Positions 41,401 to 54,100 of a stretch of 64,000 nucleotides of DNA are shown piece after piece; within the stretch, counting starts at the first letter, position 1; the number at the start of each line of letters is the position of its first letter. The stretch comes from Phalacrocorax aristotelis (lineage: Eukaryota; Chordata; Aves; Suliformes; Phalacrocoracidae). The DNA is taken from the NCBI RefSeq assembly GCF_949628215.1, contig NC_134278.1, positions 107,303,277 through 107,367,276 of the forward strand, given 5' to 3'. The notes beneath the pieces were generated by a model. It had not been told where the DNA came from and searched no databases. It was given only the letters and a program-made list of their open reading frames with translations. The translations under genes and the position numbers were made by a program.

Positions 41401-44400
41401 AGCAAATGTCAGTTCTTCAAGAATGAACATCTGTTTGCCATTTGTTGAATGATGCAGTTGTTTCCATTAATCTGTTACCCTTCATAACAGTAGTTGGAAT
41501 TGAACTCTGAGGCAAAAAAAAAATAAATCCCAAACTGCTGTAGGGGTTCCAGGGCTGTATAGAATTGTACCACGCGCAGCACATGGTATGGTATATGTGG
41601 CACTAAGCCACTGCCAACTCTATCCAAGAAGCTGAGACGGCTGAGTGGTGTGCAGAAATAAGGGCTAATGCGCGTAAGTCATGTAGTTGTGTTAGTGAAT
41701 ATGCATTACCTGCAGTGCAAAGCTCAGTTCAACATTGTTAATATGAGCATGTCTGTGTTGTGTTCTGTTGCAGATGCAGGCTTGTCTGCAAACATATAAA
41801 GACTTACATGTTCATATAATAACTATTACTGCTTTCCATTAGAAAAAATATGGAGAGAAGCTTTAAAATAATAGCTGCTAGTAAGCGTAAACAAAAGCTC
41901 ATATACGAGTCATTTCCTTTTGACAGGACTCTAAACAGGAAAAATACAACCTAGAAAATTAGCTGCCTTATAATTATTTTTTATTAGTAAGCCAGCAGCA
42001 CTTTTAAGGAAGCACGCTGTTATTTGATAGCTTTGAAACAAATCATTGTGTTTGGCAATTGTCACAAGGTTCCTACTGTTCCCTAAGGTTAGTGTGAAAC
42101 TTGCAAGGTATGAAATATGTGTGTTCCTATCAGCAAAATATGAGCAGTGTTACTCAGTTGTTAAGGAAAAGAGGGCCCTATGGCTTTTACTGTCTTGAAA
42201 ATTCTGGTATGTCCAAATAATGTACAAGTTTGTGTTTAAGCTATAACTAACTTAAATAATTTCTCTTCATTAAGATGGCCTTCGTCGAATATTGTGTCAG
42301 GTTGGTTTACAGGAGGGGCCAGATGGTGAAAATTCTTCTCTTGTGGATAAGCTGATGCTGTATGATTCTAAACTGTGGAAAGGTGAGTTTTCTCAAACTT
42401 CTGGAAAACACTAAACAATGCTATGCGTATAAGTTTTCCCTTTACCGTATCTGCTAATGTTTGATCATTTTTACTGTGGTGTGTTATAGTTAGAATTGCC
42501 TGCTTTGTGATAATCTGTCTCTCCATGATGCACTGTAAATATAGTGAAGACAAGAACATAAGACCATTTGGAGATGGGGTTGTTTTAGACTTAATTTTTC
42601 AAAGTAGTCTGAAATTAAGGCTGATTGTATATACAGGTGGCAGTGGTAGTTAAGGGAAATTGAGTAAACAATAGAGTGATCTGGGGTTTGTCTGCTTCAC
42701 AGGATCTCATCATCTCTATAATATCTACCAAAATGCCTCCTTTTAAGGGATAGGGCAGAGGTTTTCTGCTTTGACTTGTATTTGTGTTCATGAGGTATTC
42801 TTCAGTGTTCTGTGAACATTCAGTGAAAACTACTGTTCTGTTATTTTAGAGCCCTTAAAATTGTAAAAGCCTAATTGGTACAATGGGATTGGCTAGAAAG
42901 TTTTAATTTTGAGGTAGTGGAGATAGTTAATTTCTTTTCTATCATATATTCTGTGTCTGATTTGATATCCTGAAAGGACATGTAAGGCCAGGTGTAAGAA
43001 AAAGAAGCACAAAGAGAAGGCAGAGATTGATGCAGTAGATCTGTACTTTGCTTAGTTAATCCTGATTATAGTATTTTGAAGATTGCTACTCTCCCTCCAG
43101 TATCTTGTGTTGTTCTTCAGTTCTGAGGTACAGGTGTTCTAGAGAGTAGTAATATTTATTTGTGGTTTGTCTTGGAAACAGTAAAGTAACTAGTAAGGTG
43201 GAAAGTGGATGTAGTATGGAGAAAAATATTCTTTTAGGTTTTGTTTATCTACTATAGCTTGTGTGAATGAATTCCTGGAACTCAGATTTTTTTTTTTTTC
43301 CTGACGACAAATTTTGTGATCTGAGAAGTACTACTTTTGTGGACCATTACAACATTCTTAATACATGTTTTGTTTTGATAATGTCTTTCATGTAAGCAAG
43401 GAATAACTTTTGCTTTTCTATTTTGACATCAATAATTCTCTAATTTTTCACGTATTCCACAGTTACTCTGCATTAAGGAAATGGTGTAATGGCTTTGGAC
43501 CTAAAAGTAACCTACAGAAAGAAATTATACATATACGCATGAATTTCCAAGCTACATACAGTCAATTCTCATTTGTATTGATAATATTTTCTGGGATGCT
43601 GCTCAGACAGACTAGAAATTCAGAGCTAGTGAAGCTGGTTATTTTGTGGAGTTGTTCTCAGCTAACAATTTGTTGCAGTTCCCAGGACTTCTCATAATAG
43701 TGTGCTCTTTTTCCCTGAGCCATCCAAATCCTCTGTTTATCCTGAGGAGGAAGAGAGCTCCATTCTTGTTTGCCTGACTTGCCTTACATTTGAAGGTTTA
43801 TATTCCCATTCAACAGCTCAGTGATATCTTACACAGGAGTAATAAATAATGCCACTTGAATAATTTTGTTTCATGTAGTCGTCTTCATCCCATCCTTTGC
43901 TGTCACCTGACAGGCTTAATCAAAGCAGCTTCTGCTCTGAAATGCACACTTACCTCATTCTTTACAAGTTTACTTTTCTAAGTGGTTCTATAATATGTTG
44001 ATAGAAAATAGTGACATGCAATATTTCATTCATTTTTCTTGACAGGAGCTAGAAATGTCTATCACCAGTTATTCATGAGCAGTCTACTTATGGATTTGAA
44101 ATACAAGAAGCTTTTCGCTATCCGCTTTGCAAGAGTAAGTATCTTTCTTAAAAAAAGCCATTAAATGCCTAAACTGTCTAGTGAAGAGAATTTAGTTAGC
44201 ATACAGTGCTTCAAATGAACTGTTATCCAGAATTTTTTTCCTTTTTTTTGAAAGTGAAAAGTTGGCATCAAATGCTGACTACCTTATTTCTGTCTTCAAA
44301 ATATTAGTTACAGTGGCATCTCATCTCCTGGGAAGAAAATGGGCTTTCCAGGCTCCCCAGAACTAAAGTAGTTCAGATGTTTTTGTCTTCACCGTCAACT

Positions 44401-47400
44401 GTGCAGGCTATCACTTCTTAAGAGCTAATCGCTTCTCATTCTTGTGGTGTAAGCTGTTACAGCACTACTCAGAAATAATGCGGAAATTCAGTTATGCTGA
44501 TTAGCATTTCTGCAGTAACGAGTATTTGAAATGCTTTTAATCAGCACTGCAAAATTCTGCTCACTCTGCTGAAGACAGATAACTTTTCTGAAAACATTAG
44601 CCTTTATTGTGAAAATGAGAGTGAATAGATCTCACGTGTGAGCGGATTAAGTTGTCGTGTTCTCTGTACAAAATATCTATATAATAAACAGTAAGAGCTA
44701 CTCTTCCCTTTATCATGACATTAAAATTTCCCAGAGCAGACATTTAAATAAAAAAAAAAATCAGGTCAGTGTGGATTAGAGGTGAATTTCCCCTTGTTGT
44801 TTAGAATTACCGGCAGTTGCAGAGAGATTATATGGAGGATGATCACGAACGGGCAGTATCGGTGGCTGCTCTGTCTGTCCAACTCTTCACTGTACCTACT
44901 CTGGTGAGTAGTGCCTGTCTTTCTTTTAAAACTGATAGTTGGCACTCCTTGCCTTTTTTTGCCTCCTTCTTAATAGAACTATGAGCGATTGCAGAGTGAT
45001 TTTATGAAAGATGACCACGACAGAGAGTTCTCAATTGCTGACCTCTCGATACAGATATTCACAGTACCTTCTCTTGTAAGTACTAAAAGACCAAAGGAAA
45101 TCTTTATTTGTTAAAAGCAACTTGAGGTTCTTGAATCAAGACTGCAGATTTCTTTTAACATTACTGGGGAAATGCACGGCACTGCTGCTGCACAGCAGTT
45201 AGACTGTTTACATACCTGGCTATGGGTTTAGAAGGTAAAGTGTTCATCATTGGAAAGTTTGAGTCTGACTTCCCAGAGTGGGCTGGGTATTTTTGGTTTT
45301 TCTTTTTCTGGTTTTCTTTTACTTTTTATAGAAAGGTACTTAAATGTTTCTTTAAAGACACACACATAACACTTAAATTCCTCATACTGAGCCACAGTTA
45401 CTGTTTGTAGAAATCTACCTTATGGTTTGCATATCAGTTTGAGTGTACCATTCTGGTGCAGTTTCATAAATGATCCACTTTATTACTTTTCCAGTCAATG
45501 CAAGTGCAAGAAAGAATTGTCTCATGATATTCCCTACTTCCTTTGGTACTTCTAGACTAAGACGATGTCGTCTTTTGGGTTTCCAGTTAATTTTTGTTAC
45601 ATTGCTTCAGGCACTGTTACTTCTCCCAGCTCACTAACTCTGTTGGTCTTTCACCAGCTTGTGCTTGTTTGGGAGAAGTCTTTTTTTGCTCCAGTCTCCA
45701 GACAACTCTTTCTTTGCTTGCATTATGAACTAGGCAAATTAAACTTTGGAGCTGTCTGATTTTCATAGCCAGAATTGTTTAAAAAATAAATGCTTCTGAA
45801 TCCTTCCAAATTTAATCAACTTCATTGAGCTCTAAAATTCAATAGTGGCATGGCAGTTATGATACTGAGCAAAGCTGTTACTCAGTTTCATAGGGCTGGA
45901 TGTTGTTCATGGAAATTCAACAGGACATCAGGATTTTTGTTTCCATGGTTTGGGGCGATATTGTGTTACCTCCTTTAATTTTGATGCTGTCAGTAAGAAT
46001 ATCAGTATTTAGATTTACAGTTAGACTTAACCAACTAGTATTATTCAAATGGCGATGGTATTTTTTTCCTTTACCAGATGGGGTGGTGGAATATGTGTAT
46101 TAATACTTTTTTAAAAAAATAAAAAAGGAATTTCAAACATTTTCTCAGGATAATTGCAGTGTCCCTTTTACATGTTTTCTATTTGAAAATCCTGCAAAAA
46201 AGTAAAACAAATTGGTTTTAACTGTTTGTAGAAGTATAGAATAGACACGTCATGGAAGTAATTACGATAAGCTCCTACCATATGAAATAAAATTTTTTTT
46301 AGATCCAGAGCTATTTGGATTCATTCTTTGTTGAATTAATAAGTTGGAAGAATGTAAAGCCATCCCAGAACCCCCGAGTAACATTTTCAAACTGATCTTA
46401 GTAATTTAAGAACTTGAGTTCTCAAGTAGCTGAGGTTGTTTCGTTTGAGGGAGGATGGGTGGTTGTGTTGATGGTGATTTTTTAGGGGGGGAAAATGTTA
46501 ACCATTAGACTTTTTTTTTTCCTCCTGGAGTAGCATTTTAGAAACTGTATTTTGGATTATCATTAGCAACTGTAGAACCTAGAAGCTCTAGTCAACAACC
46601 ACAGGGTTGTTGAGGTAGATCAGAGTAGCCAATATTCTTGAATCTACCAGCCACATAATAAAATCCTCATGGGATCCGAGAACTGTAACACTCATCCCAT
46701 TTATCTCGGAGAACCAACAGAGTGGGGCAGTTCAGGAAGAGGTCACAAGTAGGAGGTGACAGTAACTCTTGGTGCCCCCTACTCTGTTATGGGGTTAGGT
46801 TAGGTGTGGAAGGCAATCTTTGTCAGACTTTGATGCCTGTTGGTTTGTTTCCTATAACACATGGATATATGCAGTAGCCCTTGAGGGGAATCGTAAGTCA
46901 TCTTGTGTAATTTCCATGTGGAAATTGCACTATACGGTTCCTTAGCAGTTCAGAAGATGTGCTGTTCACCACAGTGCTTGACAGTTTGTAAACAGAAAGC
47001 AGAAGAGCTGTTGTTCCACTAAAGGGCTCATACTTAAATTATATAAGAGGAGACAACACATACATAAAGGGAAGTACAGGTTAATTATAAGACATATAAT
47101 TACATGTCTTGTGTTATATAGGTTAGCAGGAGCCTAACCATAGTCAGACTTCTGTACAGAAGGGATCTGAAGAGAGATCTGGATTATGATAATTTCTAGC
47201 TAGATTACTACTTTTGTCTGTGAGTGTTTGGAAGATTGGCTTTCAGTATGTTCTTCTGTTCTAATTACTGATGTAACTATTTTGGGTAAAAAAAAAAGTT
47301 TTCTATAAGCTTCATGGGGCAGTGTGAAACTCTTTAGCTGTGTCTGTTAATTACAGCAAATTTCAATGTACTTTGGCATAGGCTCGAATGCTAATAACGG

Positions 47401-48150
47401 AAGAAAATCTCATGACCACTATCATCAAAACTTTTATGGACCACTTAAGGCACCGTGACATCCAAGGCAGGTTTCAGTTTGAACGTTACACTGCTCTGCA
47501 GGCTTTCAAATTCAGGCGTGTTCAGAGCCTTATTTTGGATCTCAAGTAAGTATGTTAAGTATGTGCTGATTTGATCAACTGAGGAGGAAAAAAAAATATA
47601 AAATTAACATTTGTCTCTTTCTAATGTACCCAGGTATGTGTTGATAAGTAAGCCAACTGAGTGGTCAGATGACTTGAGGCACAAGTTCCTGGAGGGTTTT
47701 GATGCCTTCTTAGAATTACTCAAATGTATGCAGGTATGTAAATCTGAATTACAAAACTTACACTGTGTTAAAGCAGGAAGCTTTCATGATACAAAAATGG
47801 AGGAAATTTAATGTGCTCTCTGTTTTATAGCTTCAGTGCAGTATAACTTTTGGAGGCATCATGTTTTCCTGAATCGTAACATCTCACCTAACTTTATTTT
47901 GTTATAGAGGGCAGTAAAAAGGAAGAGTGGTTAAAAAAGAATGTTATTTGGGGGCATGTTTTGCAGCTGTACAAGCAGACAAGATGCAATTAATTGTGTG
48001 AGCAAAATCTGATCCATCTTGACCAACTTACCTCATAGTGAGAGTTCCAGTTACTAGCTAAGTGTTGGCAGAGTTGCTCCTTGTATTGAGGAATATATAG
48101 TTCCTGACACACAAATAGACCTGTCGTGGTTTTAGCTGTGCTTGCTTCGT

Positions 48151-48192
<42 letters not shown>

Positions 48193-51100
48193 GTGGCCCC
48201 TGCGCAAGGATGACACGGAAATCTGTGAAGCGTTCCATGTATCCACCCCTTATTCCATACCACTTACATCATGCTCAGGTCCCATACTGTCCAATACAAC
48301 TTCAGTAACCCCTAGCTGCTTTCTCATCCTTTAATAGAATATACAGATCTCATTTGTCATTCCCCTAGCCTATGGACCACCTCTGTAAAATGTCCGTGAA
48401 ATGTCCATTTAGTTCATTTAGTCCATGACTTTGGGCTCCATCTATTGTATGAGTCTTTCAGGGCTGGAGAGATGTGTGTGGTGTTGGATTGTTGCATGCA
48501 GAAGTCAGTCCTTATTCCATCACTGCTGCATTGTTAGTCCTTGTTCTATCACCACTGCGCTTTCCTTGGCTCAATGGAAGTTCATTTTTTAATTAATTTG
48601 GGAGATTCCCACCATGATACCATTGGTATGGCATATAGCAACCATAGTAGTGATGGCATACAACATTATATAGCAATTAACAGTATACCATTCGGTTCAT
48701 TGGCTGTTTTCACCCAAAATCAAACCCCCTTGAGGCACACACCAGACTCTTCCATCCTCTCGTGTCACCCACCAAGTACACCCAGGTCCCTGAGCAAAAG
48801 CAATTCCACAAATGGGTTTGCCTTTGCCCGAGGCAGGAATAACCCAGACTGTTTTCCCCAGCATATTTTATGTGCACTGCAGGGATTTTATCCCCATCCA
48901 CAGTATGTAAGGGTTCTGATTGGGCAGGGCTAGCTTGATTGGCAGATGCACTAGTGTTGACTAACCAGGTGGCTTTTGCTAAATGTGTATCCCAGTGTTT
49001 AAATGTTCCACACCCCATTGCTTTCAGTGTAGCTTTTAATAGTCCATTGTATCTTTTGATTTTCCCAGAGGCTGGTGCATGATAAGGGATATGATACACC
49101 CACTCAATGCCATGCTCTTTGGCCCAAGTGTCTATGAGGTTGTTTCAGAAATGAGTCCCGTTGTCTGGCTCTGTTCTCTCTGGGGTGACATGTTGGCACA
49201 GGACTTGTTTTTCCAAGCCCAGGATAGTGTTCCGGGCAGTGGCGTGGGGGACAGGATATTTTTTCTAGCCAGCCAGTGGTTGCTTCTACCATTGTAAGTA
49301 CACGGCGTTTGCCTTGGCGGGTCTGTGGGAGTGTGACATAGTCAATCTGCCAAGCCTGCCCATATTTGTATTTCAGCCATCGTCCCCCATATCACAGAGG
49401 CTTTACCTGCTTGGCTTGTTTGATTGCCTCACACTTTTCACATTCATGGATAGCCTGTGCAATAGCATCCATGGTCAAGTCCACCCCTTGATCACAAGCC
49501 CACCTGTATGTTGCATCTCTCCCCTGGTGGCCTGAGGTGTCATGGGCCCACTGAGCTAGAAATACTTCACCCTTATGTTGCCAATCTAGATCTGTCTGAG
49601 CCAATTCAATCTTAGCAGCCTGATCCACCTGCGGGTTTTTTCGATGTTCTTCAGTGGCCGGACTCTTGGGGATGTGAGCATCCACATGATGTACTTTCAC
49701 AACCAGGTTCTCTCCTCAGGCAGCAATATCTTGGCACAATGTGGCAGCCCAGATGGGTTTGCTTCTGTGCTGCCAGTTGTTCTGCTTCCATTGCTGTAAT
49801 CAGTCCCACAGGGCATTTGCCACCATCCACAAGTCAGTATAGAGATAGAGCACTGGCCACTCTTCTTGTTCAGCAATGTCTAAGGCCAGCTGGATGGCCT
49901 TTAGTCCTGCAAACTGGCTCAATTCACCTTCTTCAGCAGTTTCTGCAACTTGCCATATAGGACTCCATACAGCAGCCTTCCATCTCCGGTGCTTTCCCAC
50001 AAGATGACAGGACCCATCAGTGAACAGGGTGTATTGCTTCTCATTTTCTGGCAGTTTGTTATACAGTTGGGCTTCTTCAGCATGTGTCACCTCTTCCTCT
50101 GGTGATATTCCAAAGTCTTTGCTTTCTGGCCAGTCCATGATAACTTCCAAGACTCCTGGGTGACTAGGATTTCCTGCTCAAGCCCGTTGGGTGATCAGTG
50201 CAACCCATTTACTCCATGTAGCCTCAGCTGCATGATGTGTAGAGGGGACCCTTTGAACATCCAGCCCAGCACTGGCAGTCGGGGTGCCAGGAGGAGCTGT
50301 GCTTCAGTACCAACCACTTCTGAAGCAGCTTGAACCCCTTCATATGCTGTCAATAACTCTTCTTCTGTAGGAGTATAGCAGGCTTCAGACCCTCTGTATC
50401 CACGACTCTAAAACCCTAGGGGTCAACCTCGAGTCTCCCCTGGGGCTTTCTGCCAGAGGCTCCACATAGGGCCATTCATCCTGGCTATGGTGTAGAGCAC
50501 ATTCTTTACATCTTGTCCTGCCCAGACTGGCCCAAGAACTACTGCATGAACTATCTCCTGTTTAATTTGTTCAAAGGCCTGTTGCTGCTCAGGGCCCCAT
50601 TTGAAATCATTCTTCTTCCAGGTCACTTGATAGAGAGGGCTTACAATCAGACTATAATCTGGAATATGCATTCTCCAAAAACCCACAATGCCCAAAAAAT
50701 CTTGTGTTTCCTTTTTGCTAGTTGGTGGAGACATGGCTGCTATTTTGTTGATCACGTCCATTGGGATCTGATGACTTCCGTCTTGCCATTTTGTTCCTAA
50801 GAACTGGATCTCTTCTGAAAGTTCCTTTACTTTGTTTTATGGCAAAAATGGCCTTCAGAAGAATTTGCATTATTTTCTTCCCTTTCTCAAAAACTACTTC
50901 TGCTGTATTGCCCCACATGATGATGTCATCCATGTATTGTAGGTGTTCGGGAGCTCCACCATGTTCCAGTGCTGTATGGATCAGTCCATAGCAAATGGTA
51001 GGACTGTATTGCCCCAGGGGTGGAAATCGATTCCAGGTGTATTGGACACCCCTCCAAGTGAAAGCAAACTGTGGCCTGCACTCTGCTGCTAAAGGGATGA

Positions 51101-54100
51101 AGAGAAACGCATTAGCAATATCAGTTGTGGCATACCACTTGGCTGCCTTTGACTCCAGTTCATATTGAAGTTCTAGCATGTCTGGCACGGCAACACTCAG
51201 TGGTGGAGTGACTTCGTTCAGGCCACAGTAGTCTACTGTTAGCCTCCACTCTCCATTAGGCTTCTGCACTGATCATATGGGACTGTTAAAGGGTGAGCGA
51301 GTCCTGCTGATCCCTCCTTGGCTCTCCAGTCAACGAATGAGCTTATGGATGGGAATCAGGAAGTCTTGGTTGGTGCAGTATTGCTGCTGGTGCACTGTTG
51401 TGGTGGCAGTTGGCACCTATTGTTCTTTGACCTTCAGCAACCCCACAACAGAAGGGTCCTTTGAGAGACCAGGCAAGGTAGACAGCTGTTTAATTCTCTC
51501 TGTCTCCACGGCAGCTACACTGAAAGCCCACTTGTACCCTTTTGGGTCCTTGAAATACCCTCTCCTGAGATAGTCTATGCCATGGCACCAGGCCTGCTGG
51601 AGACAAATGGGGTTCAAATGTTGCAAAGGGGGAAAAGGATTCTGGCTCAGGAGTTAGCAGGCCTCGTTGAGAGGGCTTTAAACTAGATACGAAGGGGGAA
51701 GGGGATAAAACCAGGCTTGCTAGGAATGAGCCTGGGAGTGGCATACCTGTGTTGGAGAAGAGATCAATACATCAACTGAAGTGCATTTATACCAATGCAC
51801 GCAGCATGGGCAATAAACAGGAGGAGCTGGAAGCCATTGTGTTCCAGGGAAACTGATGTGGTTGCCATCACGGAAACATGGTGGGATGACTCGCACAACT
51901 GGAGCACTGCAATGGATGGCTACAAGCGCTCTTTAGAAGGGACAGGCAAGGAAGGAGGGGTGGGGGGGGTAGCCTTGTATGTTAGTGTTTTGACTCTCTA
52001 GAACTCAACGATGGTAATGAGGTTGAGTGCTTATGGGTAAGGGTCAGGGGGAAGGCCAATAAGGCAGGCATCCTGGTGAGAGTCTGTTATAGACCACCCA
52101 ACCAGGATGAGGAGACAGATGAAGTACTCTACAAGCAGTTGGCTGAAGTCTCACAATCTCTAGCCCTTGTTCTTGTGGGAGACTTCAACTTACCAGGTAT
52201 CTGCTGGAAATACAACACAGCAGAGAGAAATCAGTCTCAGAGGTTCCTGGAGTATGTGGGAGATAAGTTCCTGGCACAGCTGGTAAGCGAGCCAACCAGG
52301 GGAGGTGCCCCGCTGGACCTGCTGTTTACGAACAGAGAAGGCCTGGTGGGTGATGTGGTGGTTGGAGGCTGTCTTGGGCTCAGCGACCATGACATGATAG
52401 AGTTTTCGATTCTTGGAGAAGTAAGGAAGAGAGTCAGCAAAACCGCTACCCTGAACTTCAGAAGGGCAGACTTTGGATTGTTGAGGAGTCAGGTTAACAG
52501 ACTCCCTTGGGAGGCAGTCCTGAAGGGCAAAGGAGTCCAGGAAGGCTGGATGTTATTAAAGAAGGAAGTCTCAGAGGCTCAGGAGCAGGCCATCGCCATG
52601 TGCCGTAAGTCGAGCAGGCGGGGGAGAAGACCAGCTTGGCTGAATAGGGAGCTTTGGCTGGAACTCAAGAAAAAAAGGAGAGCTTACAGCCTTTGGAAGA
52701 AGGGGCAGGTGACTCAGGAGGACTACAAGGATGTTGTGAGGTTATGCAGGGAAAAGATTAGTAAGGCGAAGGCCCAGCTGGAACTTAAACTGGCTGCCAA
52801 TGTGAAAGGTAATGAAAAAATGTTTTTATAAATACATCAGTGACAAAAGGAGGGCCAGGGAGAAACTCCGTCCTTTGTTGGATGCAGAAGGTAACCTTGC
52901 CAGGAAAGATGAGGAGAAGGCTGAGGTACTTAATGCTTTCTTTGCCTCAGTCTTTAATAGTCAGACTGGTCATCCTCGGGGTTGTCGGGCCCCTGTGCTG
53001 GGAGATGGAGCTAGTATGCAGAATGAAGTCCCAGTTGTTGAAGAGGTGGCAGTCACCAACCTGCTCCTTCACCTGGATGTTCACAAGTCCATGGGGCCGG
53101 ATGGGATCCACCCGAGGATACTGAGGGACCTGGCAGAGGAGATTGCCAAGGCACTCTCCATCATTTATCAGCAGTCCTGGTCAACCGGGGAGGTCCCAGA
53201 TGACTGGAAACTAGCGAATGTGACGCCCCTCTACAAGAAGGGTTGGAAGGAGGATCCGGGGAACTACAGGCCTGTCAGCCTGACCTCGATGCTGGGGAAG
53301 GTCATGGAGCAGATAATTTTGAATGCCATTACGCAGCACATGCGGGACACCCAGGGGATTGGGCTCAGCCAGCATGGGTTTATGAAAGGGAGGTCCTGCC
53401 TCACTAACCTGGTCTCCTTCTATGATAAGGTGACCCGTGTAGAGGATGAGGGGAAGGCTGTGGACGTTGTCTACTTGGACTTTAATAAGGCCTTTGACAC
53501 TGTCTCCCACAGCATTCTCCTGGAGAAGCTGGCTGCTCGTGGCTTGGACAAGTGCACTCTGTGCTGGGTTAAAAACTGGCTGGACTGTCCAGCCCAGAGA
53601 GTGGTGGTGAATGGAGTCAAATCCGGTTGGTGGCCGGTCACGAGTGGTGCTCCCCAGGGCTCAGTGTTGGGGGCTGGTCCTGTTCAGTATCTTAATTGAT
53701 GATCTGGATGAGGGGATTGAGTGCACCCTCAGTAAGTTTGCAGATGACACCAAGCTGGGTGGAAGTGTTGATCTGCTGGAGGGCAGGAAGGCCCTACAGA
53801 GGGACCTGGACAGGCTGGATTGTTGGGCCAGAGCCAATGGTATGAGATTCAACAAGGCCAAGTGCCGGGTCCTGCACTTGGGTCACAACAATCCCGTGCA
53901 ACTCTACAGGCTTGGGGAGGAGTGGCTGGAGAGCTGCCTGGAGGAAAAGGACCTGGGAGTTAGTTGACAGATGGTTGAACATGAGCTGGCAGTGTGCTCA
54001 GGCAGCCAAGAAGGCCAACAGCATCCTGGCTTGTATCAGGAATGGTGTGGCCAGCAGGAGCGGGGAAGTGATAGTGCCCCTGTACTCGGCACTGGTGAGG

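Larger units (their letters stand above)
27985..44804 (+). other. UBR2 introns 2-10 (noncoding parts)
   Basis: Introns 27985-30772, 30852-32415, 32530-35315, 35444-36452, 36592-38254, 38318-39549, 39671-42274, 42383-44045 and 44135-44804 separate exons 2 to 11a. They are AT-rich. Apart from a degraded CR1 fragment (about 29210-29345) and a TTTAG-rich repeat (about 30001-30118), I see no gene, RNA or intact transposable element in them. Confidence 0.75.

Noticed and set aside
48138..48241. Functional U6 snRNA gene
   Set aside because: No U6 promoter elements upstream, several substitutions, and no terminal T run for polymerase III termination.
48541..48933. Plus-strand 130-codon frame
   Set aside because: It is antisense to the integrase remnant of the provirus.
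50513..51573. Plus-strand frames of 76-98 codons
   Set aside because: They are shadows of the minus-strand reverse transcriptase remnant.
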